The notes under the pieces were generated by a model. The model saw only the letters and a list, made by a program, of their open reading frames with translations, had not been told where the DNA came from and made no database searches. Shown here one piece after another: positions 1 through 7,915 of a stretch of DNA of 64,000 nucleotides; position 1 is the first letter of the stretch; each line of letters opens with the position of its first letter. The position numbers and the translations under genes are program-made. The stretch comes from Flavobacteriia bacterium (lineage in GTDB: Bacteria; Bacteroidota; Bacteroidia; Flavobacteriales_D; Crocinitomicaceae), in NCBI GenBank assembly GCA_947450325.1, contig CANFUT010000002.1, positions 62,001 to 126,000 on the forward strand. The letters are read 5' to 3'.

Positions 1-750
1 GATATTTTATGTAGTGTTTCACCTGATGATGAATTGAATACTGAAGCTTCCTACATGTTGATTGACAAAGATTTGAATGACCTGTCAGCTGCAAATGAAG
101 ATAGAATTATCGAACATGACAGACAATCCTCTAAGTGGAGAAAAAATATTGTTTTGGCGATGAGTCAATCGCGAGATGATATTCCTGTAGAGTCTTACAT
201 TCGATGGCTAGAAAAATTGGTTGGTAAATCTGGAATTGAACAAGAAGACCAATTGAGATTAAAGGAATTTAATCAAAATGGCAACATTGATTATTTTTCA
301 ATTAGGTTAGACTATGGAAATTTTCCTGTCAGTAAAACGATTAGAAAATCTTTCAGAGAAGCGCTTGAGAAGATGGTTTATAATGTCTGTGAATTGCCAG
401 AAAGCGGTCAAGAAGACATGATTGAGAAAATCAATTTATTGAAAGATCTCGGTGAACACGATTGTTTTAGTACATTTTTAGATTCCTATAGAAAATCAGG
501 ATGTATAAGAGAATCAATTCATGAATTTAATAATTCATTCATGTTTTTAAGTGATTTGAATTCAACTGAAACGAGACTTTGGGTTGATTTTATGTATCAA
601 AATTTTGATAAAATTGCGCCTTCAGAACGTAGTTGGGATTATGATCGAATTGAAGACGAACTTACTTGCCAACAGAAAAGAGATTTGTTAACAAGATATA
701 AATCAGATATTGATATTTTCGATGATATGACTATACCGTCTTGTAACTAG
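1..750 (+). CDS. Hypothetical protein, 5'-truncated by the window edge
   Basis: The frame is open from the first base of the window, so the true start lies upstream; about 249 residues are visible and the stop is TAG. The visible part is charged and soluble, with no signal peptide or membrane segment, and looks largely helical (many Leu/Ile/Glu/Lys heptad-like stretches). The TTG at position 34 could be read as a start, but the in-frame codons before it are all sense codons. I recognise no family. It is followed by a bidirectional hairpin terminator shared with the convergent M42 peptidase gene. Confidence 0.7.
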   Translation, partial: DILCSVSPDDELNTEASYMLIDKDLNDLSAANEDRIIEHDRQSSKWRKNIVLAMSQSRDDIPVESYIRWLEKLVGKSGIEQEDQLRLKEFNQNGNIDYFSIRLDYGNFPVSKTIRKSFREALEKMVYNVCELPESGQEDMIEKINLLKDLGEHDCFSTFLDSYRKSGCIRESIHEFNNSFMFLSDLNSTETRLWVDFMYQNFDKIAPSERSWDYDRIEDELTCQQKRDLLTRYKSDIDIFDDMTIPSCN

Positions 751-761
751 AAAAATAAGCT

Positions 762-800
762 AAAAAAAAGCGTGGAAAACTCAAAATCCACGCTTTTTTG
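762..800. terminator. Bidirectional intrinsic terminator
   Basis: The arms AAAGCGTGGA and TCCACGCTTT are perfectly complementary and flanked by an A-run on the left and a T-run on the right, so the hairpin can stop transcription from both sides. It sits between two convergent genes. Confidence 0.85.
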
Positions 801-807
801 TTTCCAA

Positions 808-1857
808 TTAGAATTTCCAATCGTGTTGGTCTAATTCAGAAACGCAAGCTGTAAGCAAATCAATACTTGCTTGAATATCTGATTTATTGGCCATTTCAAT
901 CACCTGATGTAAATGTCTTGTCGGAATTGAAACTGCTCCAGCAATTGAACCACCTTGTGTCATTCGTTGAATTCCCGCAGTATCTGTTCCACCTGCAGTC
1001 AAAATTTCTGGTTGCCACTTAATTTTGTGTTTGTCGGCAGTATTTTTCATAAATTCTACCATTCTGTAATCACAAATTGTCGATGCGTCCATGATTTTAA
1101 TCGCCGTTCCTTCGCCCAATTTGGTAATCATTTCGTGTGCTGCAGCGCCAGGTAAATCGAAAGCGATGGTTGTGTCGAGTCCAAATCCAAAATCAGGATT
1201 AATTTTCAATGCAGAAACATTTGCACCACGCACACCAACTTCTTCTTGAACCGTGAAAACGCCGTAAATATCGTAAGGAACTTCTTTTCCTTTCAGGTTT
1301 TTGAACATTTCAATCAAGATGAAAACCGCCAAACGATTATCCAAAGATTTTGAATTTACGCATTGACCCATTTCGATGAATTCACGTTCACGTGTCACAG
1401 AATCTCCAATTTTTACCAAATCTTTCACTTCTTCAGGAGTCAAACCTGTATCGATGAAATAGTCAGATAATTTGGCCACTTTGTTGCGTTCGTCTGCTGT
1501 CATCACGTGAATCGGTTTGGAAGCCATTACCCCAATCACGTCTTTTTTTCCATGAATGATGACACGTTGAGCTGTCAAAGTTTTAGGGTCAAATCCACCT
1601 AAAGTGTGAAAACGGATAAATCCTTTGTCGTCGATGTGCGTCACCATGAATCCAATTTCGTCCATGTGCGCGCCAATCATAACTTTTTTGTCAGCTTTTC
1701 CTTTTTTTATGGCGTAAACATTGCCCATGTTATCCACTTCAACTTGGTCAACCAAACCTTCTAATTCTTCCAAGACCAAAGCGCGTACTTTTTGTTCAAA
1801 TCCAGGTGCGCCCGGTGTTTTGCATATTTTTGCGAGTAAATCGATGTTCAAACTCAT
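808..1857 (-). CDS. M42 family metallopeptidase (glutamyl aminopeptidase/endoglucanase type)
   Basis: A cytosolic dinuclear-metal aminopeptidase, 349 residues, the usual family length. The M42 metal and catalytic residues are all visible: His64 in GAHMDE, Asp173 in SLDNR, Glu205/Glu206 in QEEVG, Asp228 in GLDTT and His317 near RHLHQ. I chose the ATG at 1857 (MSLNID); the frame extends eight codons further only to a TTG, giving an N-terminus without family character. M42 enzymes form large tetrahedral assemblies that degrade oligopeptides. It stands alone between two other minus-strand genes and ends at a shared terminator. The exact substrate cannot be read from the sequence. Confidence 0.93.
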   Translation of the reverse strand: MSLNIDLLAKICKTPGAPGFEQKVRALVLEELEGLVDQVEVDNMGNVYAIKKGKADKKVMIGAHMDEIGFMVTHIDDKGFIRFHTLGGFDPKTLTAQRVIIHGKKDVIGVMASKPIHVMTADERNKVAKLSDYFIDTGLTPEEVKDLVKIGDSVTREREFIEMGQCVNSKSLDNRLAVFILIEMFKNLKGKEVPYDIYGVFTVQEEVGVRGANVSALKINPDFGFGLDTTIAFDLPGAAAHEMITKLGEGTAIKIMDASTICDYRMVEFMKNTADKHKIKWQPEILTAGGTDTAGIQRMTQGGSIAGAVSIPTRHLHQVIEMANKSDIQASIDLLTACVSELDQHDWKF

Positions 1858-1971
1858 ACTTTTACTATTTTGAAATCGCAAAGTAAAACAAAGTTTTGAA
1901 TTTAATCAGCAAAGAATGTTAAACGGTCTACTAGGAAAGTGAATTCGAAAAATTGGATGATAAATTGATCG

Positions 1972-2700
1972 TCATTTTGTTTTTTCGTCAAAAGTTGACT
2001 GATGATTTTTCATTGCTTCCTTCCAACCATTAGGAAAAAGAGCAAAGTTATTTTCAATTAAATCTCCGATAATTGTTTTCACGTGATTTTGTATCTCCAT
2101 TGGAAGTGAATAGAAAGCCATATCAACTTGGGTGTTGCGTTCAAAATCTAGCACGCCATTTTGATGTCTAATCCAAATTTTATTGTTTTGATTGATAATT
2201 AGAATCTTAATTCTACCGTCATCAAAATTGTTGATTCCAAAAGTTCCATAGACAATGATAGGGTCGATTATTTTGTCTTGATTCAAGTCAATTAGGTTAA
2301 TGTACTTGGTCCAAGACCAAATATTTTCTTCCGCTTCTAAATCTTTGGTTTCTTTTCTGCAAAAATCTTTAATTTCCCATACCAAAGCTAATTTCCCATT
2401 TTTTCTAGTGAAAGAATAGGCTTTTATTTGCGTGTTTGGCGGTGCAATGGTGTCGTAAAATCGATTTGTATTTGATTCAGTTAACACCAATAACGCGGTG
2501 TCTGCTTGTTGCTTGTATTGGTAAACTTTAAAAATCGGTAGATCAATTTTGAATAAGGTTTTGATGCTATCATTGAAAATAGATTCTACTTCTTCAAACG
2601 GTAACTGATTGGGTTTGTTTTTATCAAACTTGTTTGATTGACAAAAAGTTGAAAGTGCAAAAAACAGAATATTAGCGAATGAAAGCGTTAATTTTTTCAT
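1972..2700 (-). CDS. Secreted hypothetical protein
   Basis: 242 residues with a signal peptide (MKK, hydrophobic run, cleavage likely after STFCQ near residue 21). The mature part has a calcium-loop-like stretch (DLNQDKIIDP, about residue 138) followed by YGTFGINN and DGR motifs. This pattern occurs in exported proteins of Bacteroidota, some of which carry a 'surface polysaccharide biosynthesis' label whose basis I cannot judge. It lies 10 bases downstream of tadA on the same strand and may be co-transcribed. Function is unknown; periplasmic or surface location is inferred. Confidence 0.75.
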   Translation of the reverse strand: MKKLTLSFANILFFALSTFCQSNKFDKNKPNQLPFEEVESIFNDSIKTLFKIDLPIFKVYQYKQQADTALLVLTESNTNRFYDTIAPPNTQIKAYSFTRKNGKLALVWEIKDFCRKETKDLEAEENIWSWTKYINLIDLNQDKIIDPIIVYGTFGINNFDDGRIKILIINQNNKIWIRHQNGVLDFERNTQVDMAFYSLPMEIQNHVKTIIGDLIENNFALFPNGWKEAMKNHQSTFDEKTK

Positions 2701-2710
2701 AGAAATTAAT

Positions 2711-3154
2711 TTACCTTTTCGATTTGAAAAAAGACTTCATCAATTCACTGCATTCATTTTCCATAATTCCGTTTGAAATCAATGTTTTTGGATGATAGAT
2801 GCTTTCACCTAATTTTCCAGCGCCACGTTTTTCGTCTCTCGCAGCAAAAACCACGCGGTCAATTTGCGACCAATACAAAGCGCCACCGCACATCACACAA
2901 GGCTCAATTGTGACAAATAAGGTGCAACCATGTAAATATTTTCCTCCCAAAGAATTGGCAGCAGCTGTGATTGCTTGGATTTCAGCATGTGCCGTCACAT
3001 CGGTCAATTGTTCCGTCAAATTGTGCGCGCGGGCAATGATGTGATTATTTGCAACAACCACCGCACCAACAGGCACTTCTCCCATTTCAAATGCTTTCAT
3101 CGCTTCTTGAAAAGCTTGTTTCATGAAATATTCATCGTTATAGGGTGTAATCAT
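2711..3154 (-). CDS. tadA: tRNA-specific adenosine deaminase TadA
   Basis: Zinc-dependent deaminase that converts adenosine-34 to inosine in the anticodon of tRNA-Arg(ACG). At 147 residues it has the family length, and the catalytic HAEIQ (His56, Glu58) and zinc ligands PCVMC (Cys86, Cys89) are present, with the typical EVPVGAVVV motif near residue 26. A -7 promoter box lies 17 bases before the ATG. The gene precedes a secreted hypothetical gene by 10 bases. A generic nucleoside/guanine deaminase is the alternative, but length and motif order favour TadA. Confidence 0.93.
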   Translation of the reverse strand: MITPYNDEYFMKQAFQEAMKAFEMGEVPVGAVVVANNHIIARAHNLTEQLTDVTAHAEIQAITAAANSLGGKYLHGCTLFVTIEPCVMCGGALYWSQIDRVVFAARDEKRGAGKLGESIYHPKTLISNGIMENECSELMKSFFKSKR

Positions 3155-3171
3155 CGCGGAAAATTTAGGTT

Positions 3172-3179
3172 CAAAAATA
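3172..3179 (-). promoter_or_regulatory. -7 promoter box of tadA
   Basis: Read on the minus strand the box is TATTTTTG, an exact match to the Bacteroidota -7 consensus TAnnTTTG, 17 bases upstream of the tadA ATG. No convincing -33 TTG is seen. Confidence 0.5.
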
Positions 3180-3360
3180 GAAATTTATTGTGGTTATTCG
3201 ATTTTTGGAGGTGGTGAAATGGGGGAAGAATTTTATATCAGTCGTTCAAATTTTTCGAAGGATGGGCGAGGGGTTTGGAGTTTGATGCTTTTACCTTTTT
3301 GAATGTTTCCAAATAATAAGTTGTTTTGATAGTATAATAGTCAAACACATCATCCATCCT

Positions 3361-3436
3361 AACGCCCCGGCGGAGGCGGAAAGCCCACAGTGGTTGCAAA
3401 TCGCGAGGACTTGCAGCCGCCGACGGAAAAGGCGCC
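3361..3436. repeat. GC-rich structured repeat, copy A
   Basis: A GC-rich 76-base element in otherwise AT-rich DNA, matching copy B at 6335-6410 in the same orientation at about 65 of 76 positions. It contains the shared blocks ACGCCCCGGCGGAGG, GGAAAGCCCACAG and GAGGACTTGCA. A short hairpin at 3390-3404 (arms GTGGT and ATCGC with a 5-base loop) covaries with copy B. The rest of the 3155-3558 gap shows no convincing gene. Function unknown; it could be a structured RNA or a mobile palindromic element. Confidence 0.75.
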
Positions 3437-3558
3437 AGAGAAAGAATGGGAAGGAAAACGAGAATGGAGAAATTTCCAGTACTAAATCAAAACTTTTGTT
3501 ACAAATATTCAAGCGAGATTCACTGCTTTTTGTCGGTAGTAGAAGGTATATTTGGTAA

Positions 3559-3927
3559 TTAATTTTTTTCTGAAACCCAATCAATGGCTTGTTGCAACTC
3601 ACTGTGCTCAAATCCTTTAAATTCGCCTGGCATCAAGTAGCTGAAGAAATTGGTAAAATTTCGAATCGCTTCAACATCAGAAACGATGGCTGCTCGGTTC
3701 CATTTGGTTAAATGTTTGATGCCCATCATCGCATCTTTCATCCATGCTCCGATGGTGAAGTTTTTTAACGAAGTATCAAGAACTAAAAGATAATTCAGTT
3801 TATCTGTTTCATCAATCAGTGCTTTTACTTTTGGCATTACAATTTCTGTAAAATCTTTTTGAGTGATTTCTCCTGTAGCTTTGAAGCCAACGATATTTGT
3901 TGGTAAATTTTCTAAGTGATGTATCAT
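3559..3927 (-). CDS. SpoIIAA-like (STAS-fold) protein
   Basis: 122 residues, cytosolic, resembling the SpoIIAA-like family (PF11964): a short beta-rich start (NIVGFKATGEITQKDF), a helix, the LLVLDTS strand near residue 48, and a C-terminal helix. Family members have a STAS-like fold with unknown ligands and are often found near stress genes. It is the last of three minus-strand genes (DUF4142 lipoprotein, FMN split-barrel, this one), 214 bases after the previous one, so co-transcription is possible but not shown. No enzyme motif is visible. Confidence 0.78.
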   Translation of the reverse strand: MIHHLENLPTNIVGFKATGEITQKDFTEIVMPKVKALIDETDKLNYLLVLDTSLKNFTIGAWMKDAMMGIKHLTKWNRAAIVSDVEAIRNFTNFFSYLMPGEFKGFEHSELQQAIDWVSEKN

Positions 3928-4141
3928 GATTTATTTTTTAAAATTGGTGCGTGTTTTAGACAAAAAATTGTTTAGAGAAATTACTTACTGACTAACGGTT
4001 CACTGGCTCGCCTGCCTTTTCGTTGGCTATAAATAGAAGATTGGAAAATACTTATATTCCCGATCACCGTTCTACCAATCTAATAAATCAATTCTTAATT
4101 TCTCCTTGCAATCCTAAAGTCTGTTATTATTCAAGTTGAGT

Positions 4142-4675
4142 TTATATTTTTAATGTTCCTTGGTTGCCTGAAATTAAATTTGTGCCTAATGCAACGGATG
4201 CCACCATTTTTAGAAAGTTAATCATCCTATTGCCGTCGTTGTCCCAATAATAAGCAGTGGTTGGCGTTACTTTGATAATAGATATATTCGGGTCGTCTTT
4301 CCCTTCTTTAAACCAAATTTTTGCCGCAGGTGTCCAGAGTTCTTCAATTATCTTTTTGTCTAAAATAATTTCTGCTTCTCCATTTAAAACCAGGTAAGCG
4401 CTCTTTCCGGGATGCGAAAAAAAGAGTTGCACATTTTTATCAGTTGCAATGGCTTTGTTTTTATCGTTGCTCTTTTCGCTGAAAAACCAAATGTTTCCCT
4501 GATCGCAAACTTTTATTGCTGTCATTGGTCGGCATGTGGCGCCATCGTCTGTTTTTAAGTCTGTACAGAAAAGGCAAACCATAATATCATTTACCAAATT
4601 TTTTAGTTTGTCAATGGCTTCCTTGTTATTCAAATTAACTTCGTTGCTGCCTGCTGCGGTTTCAGTGTTGTTCAT
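4142..4675 (-). CDS. Pyridoxamine 5'-phosphate oxidase-family (general stress 26-like) protein
   Basis: A FMN-binding split-barrel protein of about 177 residues. The N-terminal half has the family pattern: a short helix, the MVCLFCTDL strand, RPMTAIKVCDQGNIWFFS and the ISIIKVTPTTAYYWD strand with Trp near the C-terminus. General stress protein 26-like members bind flavin but are usually not true pyridoxine oxidases. I prefer the ATG at 4675 (MNNTET); the upstream ATG at 4711 would overlap the end of the preceding gene by 14 bases and add a basic, non-family tail. The next gene upstream is a DUF4142 lipoprotein, suggesting a stress operon. Confidence 0.82.
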   Translation of the reverse strand: MNNTETAAGSNEVNLNNKEAIDKLKNLVNDIMVCLFCTDLKTDDGATCRPMTAIKVCDQGNIWFFSEKSNDKNKAIATDKNVQLFFSHPGKSAYLVLNGEAEIILDKKIIEELWTPAAKIWFKEGKDDPNISIIKVTPTTAYYWDNDGNRMINFLKMVASVALGTNLISGNQGTLKI

Positions 4676-4697
4676 TTTGCTTTTTGTTTGATGATGA

Positions 4698-5279
4698 TTA
4701 CTTTTTCTCACATTGTTTTTGACACATTAAAGATTGGTCAAGGTGTGTTCTTAGTACTGGAATTGTTGCGTTTGCCCACGCTTTTATGTCCGAGTCACTT
4801 GAATTTTCAGCTGCTTTTTCAAATAAAGCGATCGCGTCTTTATGCTCATTGACCATCAAATCAGCATACATTTTATCAAATTTCTTGGCTGATGCATCAC
4901 TTAGTTGCGTGTAAGTCTCTTTTCCTTTTTCCGTTTGCAATGTTGGAAGAGATACATTTTTTGTTTGCGCCAATTCAATTAATTCATTCAATGAAATGGT
5001 GTGTTGATCCTCCATCATTTTGCCTAAGTCTTTTACGTGACTATAGCCTCCCTTTAGTTGGGCTAATTGTCCCAAGCTGACACCTTCCATGTTCATTTCC
5101 GCCGCATTGACAAGAAATTGAGCATCTTTTTCAGTGATTTTGTTGTCAAACTTTTGTTCATTTTTTTCTTCCGCAACTTCTTTCGTGTCTTCTGGTTTGC
5201 TGTTCATACATGATGTTGTTCCAACAATAACTGCAATAATTAAAGTTGCTTGACAACATGCTTTTTTAAAATTTTTCAT
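4698..5279 (-). CDS. DUF4142 domain lipoprotein
   Basis: 193 residues with a lipoprotein signal (MKNFKKAC, hydrophobic run, GTTSC near residue 24), so probably envelope-anchored. The rest matches DUF4142, a ferritin-like four-helix domain: FLVNAAEMNMEGVSLGQLA, then a DLGKMMEDQHT helix and a C-terminal helix ending in LRTHL. DUF4142 proteins are common in stress-responsive loci; the biochemical role is not established. It is the first gene of a minus-strand stress-like group and diverges from the crtA-like gene across a 263-base gap. Confidence 0.85.
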   Translation of the reverse strand: MKNFKKACCQATLIIAVIVGTTSCMNSKPEDTKEVAEEKNEQKFDNKITEKDAQFLVNAAEMNMEGVSLGQLAQLKGGYSHVKDLGKMMEDQHTISLNELIELAQTKNVSLPTLQTEKGKETYTQLSDASAKKFDKMYADLMVNEHKDAIALFEKAAENSSDSDIKAWANATIPVLRTHLDQSLMCQKQCEKK

Positions 5280-5399
5280 TTTGTTTAATTTTATGTGAGT
5301 CTTTTAGTCGCAAGATTACATCTCTTTGTAAAGTAGTATATTACATAATTTTTTAAATGGCTTGTATGATTCACACATTTTGGAAAAAACAAAATGTAA

Positions 5400-5413
5400 T
5401 GCTTTATAAAGCA
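5400..5413. promoter_or_regulatory. Perfect 14-base palindrome in a divergent intergenic region
   Basis: TGCTTTATAAAGCA is a perfect palindrome between the divergent DUF4142 and crtA-like genes. A second AT-rich palindrome (CCTTTTTAATTAAAAAAGG, 5492-5510) lies nearer crtA. Either could be an operator; no regulator is identifiable in the window. Confidence 0.3.
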
Positions 5414-5527
5414 GGATTTTAAAAAATGACAAACAATAATCTAGAAATCGTTGTTTAGTAATAACATTGTCCTTGGCATTGTGTGAGCTACCCTTTTTAA
5501 TTAAAAAAGGCGCTTGATTTATTTGGC

Positions 5528-5535
5528 TAACTTTA
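5528..5535 (+). promoter_or_regulatory. -7 promoter box of the crtA-like gene
   Basis: TAACTTTA differs from TAnnTTTG by one base and ends seven bases before the ATG at 5543, so any transcript from it would have almost no leader. Confidence 0.4.
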
Positions 5536-5542
5536 CTAAAAA

Positions 5543-6259
5543 ATGGCTTCCATAACCACGCTCACCTTATTTCAATTTCCAAGTTTAAAATCTAAACTGT
5601 GGGCTTTTGGTCAAATGCGATTTGCTCATTTTTTCATTGCAAAAAGCCCAGGACTCATTTTTTATAAACTCATGGGAAGTGGCAGGGACATTGGTTTCAG
5701 TCTATTTCCAGATTGGGGAGTTTATGCATTGCTTGGAGTGTGGGAAAGTGAACAAGCCGCCATTGATTTTTTTAATCATTCAGCTATTTACAAACAATAC
5801 CAAGAAAAGTCTTCTGAGCGGTGGACAATTTTTATGAAACCCATTCAAACCAAAGGTCTTTGGTCTGGAGGAAATCCATTTACACCTTCGCAAGAGTTAG
5901 ACGCAAATAATCCGCTGATTGCTGTAATAACGCGCGCCACCATTAAGACAACTAAATTGTTTAAATTTTGGCGTTTTGTGCCCACATCTCAAATGCCTAT
6001 TCAACGCGGTTGTGAAGGGCTTATTTATGCCAAAGGAGTTGGTGAGGTGCCAGTCGTTCAAATGGCTACTTTTAGTATTTGGGAAAACTTGGAAGCGTTG
6101 AAAAACTATGCTCACAACAGTTTAGAACACCGCGAAGCCATCAAAAAAACACATCAAATAAATTGGTATAAAGAAGAAATGTTTACGCGGTTTCAGCCCT
6201 TCAAAACATTGGGCACTTGGGAAGGTAAAGATTTATTGGCTCCTTATTTGAAAAGTTGA
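5543..6259 (+). CDS. Spheroidene monooxygenase (CrtA)-like protein
   Basis: 238 residues, cytosolic. It matches the CrtA-like family found in many flavobacteria: MRFAHFFIAKSPGLIFYKLMG near residue 25, the GFSLFPDWGVYALLGVWE stretch near residue 50, and a C-terminal half with WRFVPTSQMP and a MATFSIWEN strand. CrtA of purple bacteria is an oxygen-dependent, haem-binding carotenoid ketolase; in organisms without spheroidene the substrate is probably another carotenoid, which is inference. No other carotenoid gene is in the window. It diverges from the stress-like genes and is followed by the second GC-rich repeat. Confidence 0.8.
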   Translation: MASITTLTLFQFPSLKSKLWAFGQMRFAHFFIAKSPGLIFYKLMGSGRDIGFSLFPDWGVYALLGVWESEQAAIDFFNHSAIYKQYQEKSSERWTIFMKPIQTKGLWSGGNPFTPSQELDANNPLIAVITRATIKTTKLFKFWRFVPTSQMPIQRGCEGLIYAKGVGEVPVVQMATFSIWENLEALKNYAHNSLEHREAIKKTHQINWYKEEMFTRFQPFKTLGTWEGKDLLAPYLKS

Positions 6260-6334
6260 TTTAACTTAATTTGTAGTGCAATTATTGTCTTAAAACCTTT
6301 TGAAAATTATAACTGTCAACGGTTGCATACATCC

Positions 6335-6410
6335 ACGCCCCGGCGGAGGTGGAAAGCCCACAGTAGTTTAAAACTACGAGGACTTGCAACCGCAGACGGA
6401 AATAGGCGCA
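6335..6410. repeat. GC-rich structured repeat, copy B
   Basis: Second copy of the element at 3361-3436, same orientation. Most differences fall in the small hairpin (arms GTAGT 6363-6367 and ACTAC 6373-6377), where they preserve pairing. About 150 bases further on, a shared block AGTAGAAG...ATATTT occurs in both copies, so the homologous unit may be longer than the GC-rich core. Confidence 0.75.
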
Positions 6411-6414
6411 AAAA

Positions 6415-6840
6415 AAAAACGGAAAATATCCTCATTTTGATTCTGTTTTCCGTTCTACCCTTGACCCATGATTGAGAAAATTTTCGAACAGTAGAAGAGA
6501 ATATTTCGATTCGATTGTAAATGACACGAAAGGGCGAGAATGAGAAACAGAATGGATATGAAAAAAGCAGAGTTCAAAACATCATTCTCATTCTGTTTAT
6601 CACTCTGCTTTCGTGACCTCTGAAGTCGAAAAATCAAACTTTTATAAGGATTTGGAGATGGTTTTGGATTGGGGAGAATCTCCTGATTTAAATCAATATA
6701 AACGAGAATCGGAAAGAGAATGAAGAAAAACAAAAACGAGAATGACGCTCTCGCTCCCATTCTCGTTTTGTTTTGTGACCTCTGAAGTCGAAAAATCAAA
6801 CTTTTATAAGGATTTGGAGATGATTTTGGATTGGGGAAAT
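6415..6840. repeat. Mosaic of hairpin units with a 63-base direct repeat
   Basis: Two nearly identical 63-base blocks start at 6613 and 6775 (162 bases apart), each beginning GTGACCTCTGAAGTCGAAAA. Each follows a hairpin: AAAGCAGAGT/ACTCTGCTTT at 6564-6611 and AAAACGAGAATG/CATTCTCGTTTT at 6733-6769. A first hairpin, roughly ACGGAAAA/TTTTCCGT, lies at 6419-6453. A 114-codon open frame across this region on the minus strand consists of repeat sequence and has no protein-like character, so I do not call it. Confidence 0.7.
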
Positions 6841-7054
6841 TGTGTAAAAAAAGAAAGAGACATTGATAAAAGCTAAAAGTACTTTTTACATTTATTTTTG
6901 ACAGGTTAGATCATTTATTTACAAAAAAATATTTGCGAAGTAATCCTCTATAAATATGATTTTTTTGACGTTCTCCCCTGCCCTACTGCTGATTCATTTG
7001 GAAATGAAAATTTAGATGAATCCAATGTATGATTCTCCAATCTTCAGAAGGAAT
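6841..7054. other. Intergenic stretch with no recognisable gene
   Basis: AT-rich sequence between the hairpin mosaic and the fourth-cassette remnant. I see no open frame with protein character, RNA gene or promoter in it. Confidence 0.5.
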
Positions 7055-7165
7055 ATTAATGGTAAAATCCTGAATATATTATGTATGAATTATCATTAAT
7101 GAGAGAGTACGAAAATGAAATTAGATTTGAAATGGTATTTGTACTAAATTTTGAATTAGAATTTA
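7055..7165 (-). pseudogene. Remnant of a fourth Rhs-tip cassette start
   Basis: Read on the minus strand, the 36 bases starting at the ATG at 7096 match the first 12 codons of the 8965 cassette at about 27 of 36 positions, but with a stop at codon 6. The 60-odd bases upstream (7105-7165) match the leader upstream of the cassettes at 8965 and 10770. Homology stops after the first 36 coding bases, so toxin and immunity parts are gone. This indicates that the array once extended further in this direction. Confidence 0.6.
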
Positions 7166-7338
7166 TCACCATATAAAATGTACACTTAGGCAACATATTG
7201 ATTTTGAATTAGCAAAATTGCTCAAAAAAAGTCCAGCTATTTTTAAGCACTTTTAAATTTGGGTTTAAACAAGTTTTTTTGAATGTAAGATTTTTTCGCA
7301 TTAATTTATAAAATCAACAGTTATGACATGTTATTGAA

Positions 7339-7914
7339 TTATTTCACTAGTTCGCCATTCAAATATTTTCTTTGTTCAATTAATTTTCCGTTTTCGTCAA
7401 ATTTTTTCCAATCACCTTCCAGTTTTCCTTTATTATTCAAGAAACCCTCTAACTTAAGTTGTCCACTTTCATAGTAAATTTTAAATTCACCCTCTTCCTT
7501 CCCTTTTACAAAATTTGATTTCGAACCAATAGATCCATTTTTATAATATTCAATATGGGGTCCGTCTAATATGCCGCACCTATCTCTTGTTTGAATTAAT
7601 TGAACGTTCCCATTTTCATAGAAAAAGACTTCAGAACCTATAACCTCATCGAAATCATAAGTGCAATAATAGTATAAATTACCATTTTCATAGTATCCAA
7701 TATGAATTCCGTGTTTTTTTCCATTTTCATAGTAGTAAGTACTATGCAAATTTCCATTTTCATAATAATGGGTGTATTTACCTTGTAATAAGTCACTTAC
7801 TAAAAAGCCAACGTCTTTTAGATTTCCATTTTCATAGTAATTCTTAAATTCTTGCGAATAAATATTTTGATGACAAAGTGTTCCAAGTAAAAAAGATAAA
7901 AATAATTTATACAT
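7339..7914 (-). CDS. Exported MORN/YwqK-like repeat protein, putative immunity partner (cassette 3)
   Basis: 191 residues with a signal peptide (cleavage likely after NIYSQ, residue 21). The mature protein is a run of MORN-like repeats, each with a YYENGN or YYxxGx core, seen about seven times (YENGNL, YENGKK, YENGNV, YKNGSI, YESGQL, DENGKL). Repeats of this kind occur in YwqK, the antitoxin of a Bacillus deaminase toxin, and in many Bacteroidota proteins linked to polymorphic toxins. The ATG comes one base after the stop of the Rhs-tip gene, so translation is probably coupled. An immunity role is inferred from position; export would protect the periplasm or outer membrane. Confidence 0.75.
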   Translation of the reverse strand: MYKLFLSFLLGTLCHQNIYSQEFKNYYENGNLKDVGFLVSDLLQGKYTHYYENGNLHSTYYYENGKKHGIHIGYYENGNLYYYCTYDFDEVIGSEVFFYENGNVQLIQTRDRCGILDGPHIEYYKNGSIGSKSNFVKGKEEGEFKIYYESGQLKLEGFLNNKGKLEGDWKKFDENGKLIEQRKYLNGELVK

Positions 7915-7915
7915 A

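Noticed and set aside
3291-3611. 106-codon minus-strand frame across the GC-rich repeat
   Set aside because: It covers the repeat element and overlaps the SpoIIAA-like gene; its composition changes abruptly with the repeat.
6455-6799. 114-codon open frame on the minus strand
   Set aside because: It runs through the tandem hairpin units; its protein is just translated repeat sequence without domain, start signal or neighbours that support it.
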